A DNA stretch of 64,000 nucleotides from Amoebophrya sp. A120 (taxonomy: Eukaryota; Sar; Dinophyceae; Syndiniales; Amoebophryaceae), in assembly GCA_905178155.1 (NCBI GenBank), contig CAJINV010000003.1, positions 11,040,339-11,104,338 on the forward strand, written 5' to 3'. How positions within the stretch are numbered: position 1 is the stretch's first letter; the number at the start of each line of letters is the position of its first letter. A program made the translations under genes and the position numbers. Positions 33,072 to 44,306 of the stretch are shown here, piece after piece. The notes beneath the pieces are model-generated. The model was not told where the DNA came from. It saw only the letters and a program-made list of their open reading frames with translations, and made no database searches.

Positions 33072-33934
33072 TCCATAAAGAGTAAATCTGGCTCAAGGAA
33101 GAGCCATTTTGGCTCAAGGAAGAGCCCCCCGGTAGCGCTAGTCTCACATGGGTGCACACATAAGGACGTTGACGAAGAAACACACACACACACACGCAAA
33201 AACACGTCGGCCAAAAACAAAAATAAAATGCGTCCTGCACAAACTGCCCTCACTCACTCACCGGGTGGATGCGCCGCCGAGGTCCGCAGATAGCTTATTG
33301 AGAAAAAGAATAAGACTAGTAATAGCTTAGTAAGAAAGAAAAAGATAGAAGTCGCAAAAACTACTACTAATGTTTTTGTGCTAGAATAGCCGCGCCGCTG
33401 AACAACGGGAGACGGCCTGTCCGGTGAGTGAGTACGCCGCCAACTGCTCGCCGGGGCGCTGCGTGGAAGGGCAGCGTCGCCGCAAGTCGAGCCGGGGAAC
33501 TAGTTTGCTTTCGACTGCCTTTTATTTTTTTTTATGTTCCCCGTCATCTCAATTCCCCCTTAACTTGCCGCCTTACTCTTCACGGACATCTCGTGGATGA
33601 CATCAGCGCGTAGAACGGTTCGAACCAGCCTCGGGCTACAAGGCGACAGGTAAACCATCCCTACGCCCTCCGGTTTGACCTTGACGAAACTGACTACCAA
33701 ACACTCTGGGGATTTCTATCAGCAACAGCATTGCCGACACCTAGGGCCACGCCACCGCGCCTTCCGAGGGTAGATCAGACGGACCACAGAAGGGCGCTGC
33801 GAGGTGGCAACGACATCACTGAAGCGGGAGAGCGGATACAAGGCCTTCGCTCAACTGTGTGGCGTGCGTTGTTTACTAGTCCTAGTTTCATCGAAAATAG
33901 GTTATCTCTCTCTCTCTCCATAAAGAGTAAATCT
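33072..33934 (+). repeat. 18-bp word repeated 845 bp apart
   Basis: TCCATAAAGAGTAAATCT occurs at 33072-33089 and 33917-33934 without mismatch. The word contains CCATA followed by AAGAG, which looks like the right end of a family C element plus a target copy; both may be decayed element ends. The intervening sequence holds no recognised gene. Confidence 0.6.
33102..33118 (+). other. dinoflagellate spliced-leader-like sequence
   Basis: The 17 bases AGCCATTTTGGCTCAAG match the 3' end of the conserved dinoflagellate spliced leader exon. The word GGCTCAAGGAAGAGCC occurs twice in tandem around it (33090-33105 and 33111-33126). It is not followed by GT, so it is not an SL RNA gene exon; it could be a relic from retroposed mRNA. 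The GGCTC/GAGCC arms also make it a small palindrome, so a chance origin is not excluded. Confidence 0.4.
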
Positions 33935-34573
33935 AAATACGTGTACGGCATAAATATCTTCCATAATCGGGGTCGTTCCGGACTAGTAGCACGTCACTTT
34001 TGCAATCTGAAGGGAGAATAGCAGCCACGAAACGACCGATTACCATTACGAATGATCATTGATACTTTTATTCGCTCCGAAAACACAAATACAGTATTCC
34101 TGTTGAAGAGCTGCAGCCAAGCGGTAGCGTGGGCGGTACTGCACCAGACGCATCAACCCTTTGTGCGAGGGTCTGTGATGGTCGCGACCGCTGTACCGCA
34201 TTCGTTCTCTTCGAAGAAAAAAAGCAATGCACCTTTCGATCACAGCCTCTCTCGACTATTCACCAGGGTACAGGAATATTTTTGATCACGACAGAATCAG
34301 TGGCTCTACTTTTTATTCAAGCAACCACCTATGTAGGTTTTTACTGTGTCTCGGCTTGACGAAGTGCGTTTGTGATAGCATGATTAAGAGTCGCCATCCA
34401 CCAGCGGAATATATATTGTCGCAGCTCTCTTCTGGTTGACTACATCTGCAGTGAAACGCTTCGATGAATTAGATTTGGATCTGGGGGAGCGACATTTGCT
34501 ATACCATGAAAATTCGATAAATTTTTGTCTCCAACATAATATTACACATACTCTCATGTTGTCATCCTACTAG

Positions 34574-35580
34574 CCTCGCTTCCGTCATCTCTCGGAGCTA
34601 CGCTTTTTGTGAGGACCGCAGGACGAGACGCCGGCGTTGAAAATACGGGGCAAATACCCCTTGATCTCTCGGCGTCGCTTCAGCAAGTTGAATCGGCACC
34701 ATCCGCCGGTGGTGAACTTCCTGCCTCGGAGGAAGAGGGCGTAGCGCAGCGCACAAGCGTTGGGAGCCTTGGGAAAAATCCTGGCAAACGTGCCGGTGCT
34801 GAGCACGAACAAGAAGTAGAAACGCAGCGGTCGTCTGCAGACGGAGTAGACCAGCAAGAAAAACCTCCTGAACAAGACCTCGTTTACCTGTTGGCGCAAT
34901 TGACGCTCGCGCATAAGATCCCTGCAAGCGACCCAATCGCCATGAAGCTCCTACACACAATAAGGCAGAGTGGCACAACGGGGGCTGCCGCAGCGACTAC
35001 CGATGTCGGTTGGTTTGGATGGCTGTTTCACAGCATCTTCAGCCTCTCGCAGACCCTGATCCTCATCCTGGGGCTTATCGGTACTTCTCAAGTTATTTGC
35101 AGCTGCTACTTTTTACCTCTTTGTCTACATATTTATCACCTTTACCTCTTGATGTTGATGTTCCAGTTCAGCAGTACATCTCTTATTTCTGACCCACGAC
35201 AGATCGTGAACTTCTACTGCTATGCTTTTGTAGTATTGATGTCGACTGTCGCTTTGGCGTCATACATTAGTCCTCTTAGTACAACTACAACCATTTGTCA
35301 TGCAATTCTTCAATTCCATATAAACACTATACACACATACCGCGTCCGACCACTGTGATCTACTCAAGCTTCATTGATGTTTTTGTTTGCTTTATTTGCA
35401 TTGCAATAAACTGTAAACACACATACCACAGTCGTCGCCCTGATAGTATGGAGGCAATGTGGTGAGAGCCTGCAGAATTTCTGGAATTACAAAGTCCTTG
35501 CGTCCTTCGGTATCCGAAAGCAGCCGGCATACAGTCCGCAGGAGCTTGCAGCCATGTGGGACGACGACGACGGCCTCTAG
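34574..35580 (+). CDS. single-pass membrane protein, 3' exons
   Basis: Two exons, about 34574-35080 and 35432-35580 (TAG), are joined by a canonical GT-AG intron (ATC G|GTACTT ... CACAG|TC GTC) with matching phase. There is no in-frame ATG at the front and the exon follows a TACTAG acceptor, so upstream exons exist but were not found. The first part is hydrophilic (EEEGVAQRTSVGS, QQEKPPEQDLVYLLAQL). The splice restores an unbroken membrane helix, LSQTLILILGLIVVALIVW, which is convincing evidence for the intron. The short tail is NFWNYKVLASFGIRKQ ending MWDDDDGL. I do not recognise the family. It is followed closely by another small membrane-protein gene. Confidence 0.6.
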
Positions 35581-35643
35581 CGGCATTTTTATTTTCCTTT
35601 GGTTTTTCTCCTGGAGTGCGTGTGCATGTGCACGGACGAATAA

Positions 35644-36035
35644 GCAGCAAATGGAAGTAGACAAAATCAAAAAGTAGATCTGGCGCGGATTACTGTGGTT
35701 CCTGTGGACACATCAGCGAAGACCTTCTTCAACAACAGAAGAGCATCGCCGCAGCCAACAACTATCTATATCGTAGTTGTGGTGATCGCGTGGATTGTTC
35801 TGTTCATCATGATGTCGTCGCTGCTTAATGGCGGGTACCCGGATCGTAGATCTGCGAGAGCGGACGGAGTTTCGTGGATGTGGTGCCCACATTAGCACTA
35901 TCGTCACTTCCTCGCCGGCATTATGGTATCACGTACAACGAGAACAAGTACCAGGACCACACTAGCTGCGAAGCATTGGCCCCAAGTAACACGTTCCACT
36001 TCCACAATCATGACCGGTCTTGGCCGCGCCGGTAG
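35644..36035 (+). CDS. small membrane protein with 50-bp intron
   Basis: Exon 35644-35845 and exon 35896-36035 (TAG) join in phase over a 50-bp GT-AG intron (GAT C|GTAGAT ... CATTAG|CA CTA). The first exon carries a membrane helix, YIVVVVIAWIVLFIMM, followed by SSLLNGGYPD; the second reads YGITYNENKYQDHTSCEAL and ends HDRSWPRR. No in-frame ATG is present in the first exon, so a further 5' exon is likely. A longer alternative frame (35923-36444) overlaps the second exon but has poorer composition. The family is not recognised. Confidence 0.5.
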
Positions 36036-37015
36036 TTGCTACTTAGCGTTGGGCTTATGTGCTCCGTCCGCTTCTTCCTCCTCGCGCTCGATTTTGGGCG
36101 CTTGTAATTCACCACCCCCTGCCCTATTTGTATTTCTTGATATTGTACAGACAGCTGCATTTTTAACTACACCTATAAACCACGAAGAGAAAGGAACGCC
36201 CGAGGGTGCGCATGCATTACGCGCAACTTCTGACAGGCCGCACACAGAACCAGGCAAAGAACACCAACACCTCACTTGTGCAATAGTAGAGATCCAAAGC
36301 GACAGAAGGAGTAGCAGAAGCAAGCAGGACCAGATGATCTTCGTTGATGCAATAAACGAGAATATAGATCTGAAGGTGGTCATCAAGTTCATGCTAGTGC
36401 TAGTAACACGCGTACTCCTGACGAATTTGCCTTTTGTGAAATGAAACGAAAGCACAAAAATGAAGCATCAAACAAACACGGAGAGGCTCCCCGTGCTTCT
36501 GCGCGGCCAGGCGGCCCGCTTTGCATTTATTCTGTCCCGGTGTTCCACAGGCTGAAGATGACCCCTCGTGTCTTTATTCTCTTTTGTAGTGTGATTGATT
36601 GAAGAGTGAAGCAAGTACCAAGACGCTGAGTACTGGGCAATTATGAGCATGAGAGTAATGACTAAGGCGAAACAAGCAATGTAGATCCAGGCAGCTGTAT
36701 TGCGTCCTACAGTGTTCTTTGTGCTACGATCGAACCGGAACTTCAACAGGAGAAGCAGCTTGATGATAAAAAGCTAAAGCGCACCACCACCACGCAGTAC
36801 GCATTTTTAATTTAAACGACGGAAGACTATGTACAGTCCTTAATTGAATGCGGGGGCAAAAATTCTTTTTCCAAGGATGATCGATGGCTTGGCCATCGAC
36901 CACGACGGGCTGAAGCTGTAAGATCAACAACGCAGCGCCCTATCCACCCGTCGTCCCCTGCTTCGGTCGGTTGCTGGTCTTTGCTGCAGAACCAGGAGCA
37001 GATAATATCGTCAAG
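36036..37015. other. intergenic, no gene recognised
   Basis: Short or low-quality frames only. The frame 35923-36444 crosses this stretch but competes with the better-supported small gene. The last 100 bases precede the Kelch13 start. Confidence 0.4.
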
Positions 37016-40000
37016 ATGGCGGCAAGTAGCAGCGCAGACGCGTTTTCTGCACCAGATCCGCCTGCGGCCGCCACGGCGCCGACCTTTGCGGAAAAAGAAG
37101 CGGACTTTGAGAGTATGGTCTCCGATCTGCGGGGAGTCTTCATGGACTGGCTCCGGCGCTCAGAGAGGGAAATGGCAGATGCACGAGCGGAGCTAGCCGC
37201 CGCCAAAAAGGCCTTCGAGGACGAAAAAGCAAAGGTGTGGAAAGAGTTCATGAAAGAGAAGCAGGCAGAGTAATATTGACCTTTTTTTTTGTGACTTTTC
37301 CTTGGTCGTCTTCGTCATCATTGATCTGAGAATATGACGGGCTGCATAGCACTAGTACTAGAAGCATCTGGACGGATGATCCGGATCCGCTGCGTCACCG
37401 GCATGTATGTGTTTCACATGCGCCGCGTAATGTAGGATGACCACCATGTTTCTTCTTTGTTTGTTCCGGATCGATCCTGCTTCGTTGCCTATATCTATAC
37501 CTTCTACGGTGCTATGTCGATACTAGGATATGCTGTATCCAAGAGCTACACCTCTCGTCACAACATATGTCGTGTGTACTTCTAGGTACGAGAAGATACA
37601 AGGCGAGCGGCGAAAGAACGAGGCAGAGATAGCAGCTGCGATCAAGCAGGTGGCGGTAGAACGCGAGGACGCGCGGTCCAAGATTGCCGAGGAACGGGCG
37701 AAATTTGAAGAAGAGAAAGAGAAGAGCAAACGACGACTCGCCTTGGACCGTGAACGGCTCAGACAAGAAGTTGAAACCTTCGAAGAGGAGAAAGAAAGGA
37801 TAAAAGACCAGGTTTGATGCAATGGTGCAGCTATTCATCTTTTTGTCACGACTTTGTTCCGATGGACAAAAGAGAAACAATTCATTGACTCTAAGTAGAA
37901 GTAAGGCTTGTAGTCACATCTTCAGTGATGTTGCTCAGCACCACGAACTACATATAATCCTTGCCGCGAGTGCATCGTTACCTTCTAAGGGATGGAGCTT
38001 GCGCAAAAAGTTGTATGTATGAGTCCCAAAAGAATAAGAAACATCAAAAATTCTGGAGGCTCTCGCGTCTGAAGAAATAGTAGACCTCAACGTGGGCGGT
38101 GTTACGTTCGAAACTTCAAAGGCGACTCTCTGTAAGCAGCCCGGATCCTACCTGGAGGCGCTGCTATCGGGAAGAGAGCACGTCGGCCGCGACAGAAATG
38201 GCAGAATTTTCATAGACCGCGACTCCGAATCGTAAAAAATTTTTTGCTCTTTCGTGTTCTTTCTTTTTGGTTTGGCTCTGTCACTAAGAAGTCAAAAAAT
38301 GATATTATATTGGTCATTTTCAGCCACAGCGTGGCTCATCATGGAAATATTGCTTCGTCATCTTCTTTGTCCTGTCTACATACATTATTGCTTTAGATAA
38401 TATGTGCTGCTTTATACTGGGTAATTGAGAGTCAAGAATTACTACTCATTCACGAAAAAGAGCATGTAAAAACGAACAAGGTTCCGCACAATTTTGAATT
38501 ACCTCCGTGGTTCAAGTGACGCTGCCGTGCCGCTGCCCAGCTCTGCTCAAGAATCCGAATCTCTTGTGAAGGAATCAAATTACTACGGGGTCAAATTTTT
38601 CCCATACCCGCTCGTCTTCGCAGCCGGAGGGCACAACGGCTATGAACATTTGTCCGCTATGGAGGTTCTGGACGTCGGGAATCAGTGCTGGAGGCCTTGC
38701 AGATCAATGCGCACAGAAAGAACCTACTTCGCGGTAATGAAACTAGTACAGTGGACCACGACCATCTTTAATAGGACAACATGAACATCATTGATGCAGT
38801 TTTCTTTTTTCCTTCACTCAACCACAATTGCACAATTGGCGACTTGGACTTGCGCGGGATTCCACCTCCAGCCAGGATTTGTATCTACAACTATAAGAAG
38901 TGTGACTTCACTTTGAAACTAGTTCTAGTTCTGCGATCCTGGTTTTCATCGTCGCCTTGAGCTTAACTCGCTTCTAACACGGCTGCAGGCATCGACGCTT
39001 TCGGCAAAGCTGTACCTCATGGGTGGCCAGAACTTGGGTATGACCCTTAAAAATATGTCTGGGTCGGAAACGCAACGAAACAGAAAGTGTGGCTGGTCCT
39101 GTTGCTGCCTCGTATTGAAGCTGCATCGATATCATTGAAAAGTTACTGATCTTTGTGTCTTCAGCCTTTTGCCATCAGCATCACGAGCTGTTCTTCTTCT
39201 CAAACAAGTAGACGGACCCAGACGTATTTGAAAAAATGCATAGTGGAATACAAGGCACTAAACGAGATGGAAGTTTACGACTGTCTCCGTGACGCCTGGA
39301 TGGCGGGTCCGCCTCTGAATTTTCCAAGAAGAAATGTTACCAAAGTGAATCAGAAGATAGGACGTAGTTACTCACCGGTTGATGAAGATGTGCATGTGCT
39401 CGAGAGCCCTTTCGAATTAACCGTAAGTGTACGATGTGTAAATAAGGAAGTAAAACGACCATTGCTATTCACAACTCCGCAGTGGTACTCTCGTCGACCT
39501 TCCCATCGCAGGGAAACTTGAACTTCTACGCAGGAAGACCTCAAAAAAAGAATTGAACACACACGAGTCTTCACAGTGAAGATGTTCACGCTCCATAAGT
39601 GGCTACTCGTAGATTCGTTCCTTGAGCGCGGCCTGAAAGGATTCACATCTTCGTGGAACAGCAAACGTTCTTCTCCCGGTGCCTCTCCATAAGCGCCTGC
39701 TCGGAACAAGTGGACGGAAAAGTGTACATTATGGGGGGTTTTGACGGATCGCAAATTCTCTCTCACGTGGAGTCTTACGACCCACGCATGAAGTCTTGGA
39801 TGGAAAACGCGGGAATGACCACACCACGCTCCTCGGCTATGTCCTGTGTGCATGGCGGCAAGATCTTCGTGCTCGGAGGTAGCCTACCTTGGTTCTTGTA
39901 GTTCCGCTTGTTGCACATCAATATCTGACAATTGTACTGATTCCACGGCGGGCCACCGCTTAGATTTCAATAGTCAGAGTGGTCTCCGCCAGAAGTAGAA

Positions 40001-41258
40001 ATGACAGACTTTGATTTTACGTGGTGTCTTCTACTTCTCCACTTCATGTTGAACTCCACTATTTGTAACTTATTGTCGCTCTTTAACTTTGATCAAAAAC
40101 TCCGATCTCCATCATCGACCGCCGGATAAATATCTGGAGAAATGGAACTCCCACAGGTACAAGCGGCAAGAGGCTCAAAACAGTCGAGTTTTTCGAGCCG
40201 AAAATGAATCGATGGAGCCCATTTGACGTGGACATGATTGACGTTCGAAGTGCTGGGCAGGCGCTGACCTGCCTGTCACAAATATACGCACTTGGCGGCA
40301 CAGACAACCAACAAACAATACACTACTCAGTACTTCTTTTCTCCTACTGTAGGTCGATAATTCAAGAATCTGATTGCATGGTTGCGCGAGGCTGTCTTTT
40401 ACAACTTCTGAGCCGGTTGGGTAGTTGCCTTGCGATTTAGCACGCAGCCCATAATTCAATTTAGTTTCTTTCGTGATCGCATGACACCGAACAAGACATT
40501 TGCTTTTATCCTCATCAGGTGGAATCATTGGACCAGGAGACCGTGACGTGGATGTATAACAAGAGCATGCAAGTCAGTCGGATGGATTTTGCAGCTACGG
40601 TGATTTTACGCGGAGCAAAAGTAAGCTACCCCCAGGTGTAATCTTCAATTTAAGCATGATCGCAAAAGTGCAGCACTGGGGGTGATGCTTACATACACGA
40701 ACACGGCAGTGCACCGCGAGCGCTTGAGCCTGAAGTTTGTTTCAATTATGAAAATGATGTGAGCACCTGCGGGATGGTTTTTCACGGGATACATTTCCGA
40801 TTCCATCATGGTCGGCGGCGGGCAAAGTGGCGACATTCTCGCGAGCACAGAGTATCTTCTTATCATTTTGTTTACCATCAATGATCTTCCGCTTTTATCC
40901 TTGTCTCTTCTTCAGAGAGTATCTTCCGTTTTTATCTTTGTCTCTTCTTCATCTTCCTTGGTGTCGCTTTTGATAAGCGGAAAAAACAAGGGCAGAATTA
41001 AAGCTGGTCCTAGTTGTTATATTGAAGCTGTCTGCTTTGCAAAGTAGGCGCCAGGCTACCTTCTGTGCTACGCAGGCCAAGGCCAACGACATCAACCTTG
41101 AAAAATCAATCTGTTGCTGTACTAAATTTTGAATAAAGGATCTGAAGAACATCTTTTCTGAAAACAGGTTCTACCGGCCCGAGCTCGACACGTGGCAAGT
41201 CGGTCCGAGTATGCTCACGCCGCGTTACGGGCATCAGTACCTAACTGTGTCTCTGTAG
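37016..41258 (+). CDS. K13: Kelch13 orthologue (coiled coil, KCTD-type BTB, six-blade kelch propeller)
   Basis: Eleven exons: 37016-37269, 37586-37811, 38059-38231, 38481-38733, 38989-39037, 39244-39335, about 39694-39878, 40157-40329, 40519-40620, about 40764-40851, 41168-41258 (TAG); about 560 residues. ATG 37016 has context CAAGATGG. Exons 1-2 form a charged coiled coil (EREMADARAELAAAKKAFED). Exons 3-4 hold the BTB/T1 domain: DLNVGGVTFETSKATL, RIFIDRDS, then ILNYLRG. Six kelch repeats follow, each with the double Gly: FAAGGHNGYEHL, YLMGGQN, YIMGGFDGSQIL, FVLGGTSGKRL, YALGGTDNQ, MVGGGQSGDIL, closing with FYRPELDTWQVG. Domain order, BTB type and blade number match Plasmodium and Toxoplasma Kelch13, which acts at the parasite's endocytic micropore and whose propeller mutations confer artemisinin resistance. 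The intron at 39038-39243 is a family B element. Acceptors near 39694 and 40764 do not give clean GT-AG phases and are approximate. Confidence 0.88.
39039..39242 (+). mobile_element. introner element, family B, in Kelch13
   Basis: 204 bp, TATGACCCTTAAAAATATG and TATTTGAAAAAATGCATA, with GTCTGGGTC/GGACCCAGAC arms. Flanks TTGGG and GTGGA match at three of five. GT-AG splicing at 39038/39243 gives N-L-V-E-Y-K; exact removal with one duplicate gives N-L-G-Y-K, the same spacing as Plasmodium Kelch13. Both keep frame. Confidence 0.88.
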
Positions 41259-42761
41259 GTGTTGCGGTCAAATAGAGGCGCGTGTCTTGTCATGCAGGAG
41301 GTACACTAGGAAAAGGGACTGGCAATAGCTGCATCTTCACATTGGAGGTTCTCTTCACTGTACTTTTCTCTAAATCTGACACCGATATGATAAATTAAAC
41401 AAGCTCTCCGCCAGGAGCATCTTTGCGGTTCATCACCTCAGAGATGAAGACCAAAAAATCGAGATTATCGACATGTTCGAACAAGCTTTAGTTAATATAT
41501 ACTCAATGTCAACAACCTCATGCGTTTTTAACGTTAAATCACAATGACTAAAACTACACGACGGCGAGCCACGCGTTGTGGACAAAGGCGTGCTAGCACT
41601 TGTTGTCCGTCTTTGCCTGATATGTAGTAGAACGCTTGGAATGCCGCGTCGTGGTGTTCATTCTGTTTTTTTGCAACTGTAGGATTCTGCTGATCATGGC
41701 TATCTAGCGAGCCATGTCCACCCGCGTCGCGCGAAAGCGAAAATGCGTGGCCGTGAAGAGCCGATTGCTAGTTTATGTCTAACAACATTTGGTCGTGCAG
41801 GAGGAGGAGGAAGTGATTTTTTTGCAAGTAGTAGAAGCACAAATTGATGTACGTAGTGACGCTGCAGAGAAAAAAAGATGTTGTCGAAGAACCGGCATCC
41901 TTCCATGCCAAACCAAGCTTCTCTCCGCGTCGCTTGAGACACGCACGATATGGCTACGCGGCGGCGCGTGTTCTTGTTCTACATTTGTTACTAGAACTGG
42001 ACGCTGAGTTCAGATCGGAGGAAGCGAAAGCAATGAATATTTCGTGGTGTTGTGCTGGTTGGTGTACCTGTACGGTCACTGAGTACAATTTTCAGGTGGT
42101 CTACTGCTTGCGGCGAGCCCCGATGTAGATGTTGAAGGATTTTCGTTGAGGATCACGTCGCGCGATCTACCTTTTCCGTGGCAATGACATGATTAAAGAA
42201 TAATACTCGACGGATTTTTCAGCTGTTATGCTTGTGTCGTTCTCTTGATGCAGATCCGCGGCTTGTTGTTGGTGCAAGGATCAGTATATATCAGGGTCCT
42301 GTTGCAATGCGGTTGTGATTGTTTCACTCTAGTTGTAGTACGATCTTCGTTTCATCAATTAGGATTAGCTCAATGCGCCGGTTGCGGTGCTGTGTCTGTG
42401 CAAGCATGCAAAGATCCTGTGACGGCCACGGCCAGCACATTGCGAGACTGCATCGATATACACGGTTCCTCGTTCCTCGTTGTAATCCCACTCAGAATTA
42501 TTTGTGGTGCTGTGACGGTGTTGTACCAAAGTTTCGGCATTGGTCGACAATGACGCCAATTAGTGGGAGGAGGCCCTGGCCCGCTCCCCTCGCTTTCAGA
42601 AACATTTCCGATGAATCCAAATTACTAGAACGACAACATTACGACCAAACGAATCCAATCCTTCATTCTAGTAGTCGGTTGCGGTACAACCTACGCAAAC
42701 ATTTTAATCTTCTGGCACCTCTGAGATAGAAGTAGAAAATAAATTATTTTCCAAAGCAATT
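41259..42761. other. intergenic, no gene recognised
   Basis: Short frames only, no motif recognised. The region is moderately AT-rich and ends with the leader of the glutamine-rich gene. Confidence 0.45.
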
Positions 42762-44306
42762 ATGTCGGTCCAGAGCATGCTGTCAGCTTCCACGACGCAG
42801 TATGCGTTCCACAGTACTCCTGCCCCGCTAACCGCAGGAATCCCTGATCCTGCAACGGTGCAGACACAAAAAGAAGCATATTTGAACATGCTCGAGCAGC
42901 AAATGAAACAGGGAGTCACTGCATTGGACGCCCAGCTCAAGCACCAAAAGGAGTATCTCGCAGCGCAGGCAGAACAGCAGAAGAAACAGTATTTTTTCTT
43001 TTGCTGTTGTATTTTGGGATACGATAGGCTCTTGTATAGATACTGAAAACCGCGCTTGAGCTGGAGGCAAGGAAAAAAAGAGTGGAAAAAGATATAAGAA
43101 GTTGTGACACCAAATCACTGTGACTGTGAGGACGCAACGGCAAGAGAGCGGCGCCTCAACGGAAGTCGATATTAAGGGTTTATGTCTAACGGACCAAAAT
43201 GTGTTTTGTATGGAGGTTGAGTAAAAAGTCTTCCATCCCTGCTCTCGTTTTTGGTAACTTATGTTTGATGTCTATGTCCTCTTGCTAATCTCTCCAGTCA
43301 TCCTTTTTCCCAACACCTGCTAGATTCGCGATGCAAGTGGATCTGGAAACCAACCAGCAGCAGATGGCACTTCAACAACAGTACCAGGAACAGAAGATGA
43401 CGCTGCAAAATCAAGCGGGAACACAAAAATCGCAGCTCGAGCAACAGAGCATGCAACTCATACTCGACTACTTACGAAGCGCAAACAATGCCTGTGGTAG
43501 TCGTAGTTCCTTATGCCGAAAACGGCATGTTTGTATTTCTGATGTTAAGGAGGTATTTATGATATGAATGCTTCGGAAGAAAATATGCGACAAAGGAAAG
43601 CATGATATATCTACAATGAAGGAACAGTAACAGACGTAGTAGAAGTGGAGCAGCGATGAATAATTTTGCCATTGAAACATAAATCTGAATCTGGCAACTA
43701 CAAGTAGGACTGCGTTGCTGCAGCGAGCAAATGTCGTAACGACTTCCAAACAGAGAAGCACTTTCAGCAGTTTACATTTTCATTTTCTGCCGTACAGGTC
43801 ATTTGTAATTGCATAGTCCACTCAGAAGAAAGCCGAGGAGGAAATGCAGAAGCAGCAATACGACATGGAGAGACAGCAACAGGAGGTACCAGCTTAATAT
43901 TTCCAAAGCTCCTCACGCGCTTTACTTATCTATGTGCGGTGGTGATCATCTCACTGCTCCTGTAAATTTCTGCTTACCAGGCACAAGTGAATGCGGCAAG
44001 CCATAGAAAGAACAACAGGGACAGAAACAGGCCGTTAGTGAATATGATTTTCTAAAATTTAAGTACGCACCACATGATCTTGATCATCTTGTTTGACTGG
44101 AACTAGATACAACAGTCGCTTCATGATCATGGGATGTTCATGCTGTCCAACTCCAAAAACAGATGCAGATGCGGTTGCAGTCTGAAATGGCAAGGTTGCA
44201 AACGAGCTCTCAGTTCTCCTCTGGTATGCAGCCACCCAACATTCTCGCGACCTACAGTGGCACCGCTCCTACACTGCAACACCCTGCCGCATCAGTGTCG
44301 GGCTGA
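42762..44306 (+). CDS. glutamine-rich coiled-coil protein, conserved type in alveolates
   Basis: Five exons, 42762-42988, 43324-43471, 43820-43885, 44007-44033 (27 bp) and 44163-44306 (TGA), total 203 codons with consistent phases. ATG 42762 opens MSVQSMLSASTTQY. The protein is then almost entirely a Gln-rich helix: EAYLNMLEQQMKQGVTAL, QQQMALQQQYQEQKMTLQ, KKAEEEMQKQQYDMERQQ, KEQQGQKQA, MQMRLQSEMARLQ. It ends in a Pro/Thr-rich tail. I recall similar short Gln-rich coiled-coil proteins from dinoflagellates and apicomplexans, of unknown function; this is from general memory, not a search. Introns 1, 3, 4 are canonical; intron 2 (43472-43819) is placed by protein continuity and phase and lacks an obvious GT donor. 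The 27-bp micro-exon (KEQQGQKQA) is flanked by AG and GT and is strongly supported by frame. Confidence 0.75.

Larger units (their letters stand above)
30907..34573. other. long stretch without an assigned gene
   Basis: Only fragments look coding. 31477-31746 reads as 89 residues with a hydrophobic segment (FSTHALAFLCALLTG). 32041-32165 and 32280-32405 are short frames behind pyrimidine-AG acceptors and may be exons of the gene ending at 35580. None has a recognised domain. A spliced-leader-like word (33102-33118) and an 18-bp repeat (33072 and 33917) are listed separately. No tRNA or rRNA was seen. Confidence 0.4.

Noticed and set aside
35923-36444. 173-codon plus-strand frame
   Set aside because: Overlaps a second exon in another frame (YGITYNENKYQDH) joined by a clean 50-bp GT-AG intron; the longer frame has poorer composition. 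Not fully excluded.
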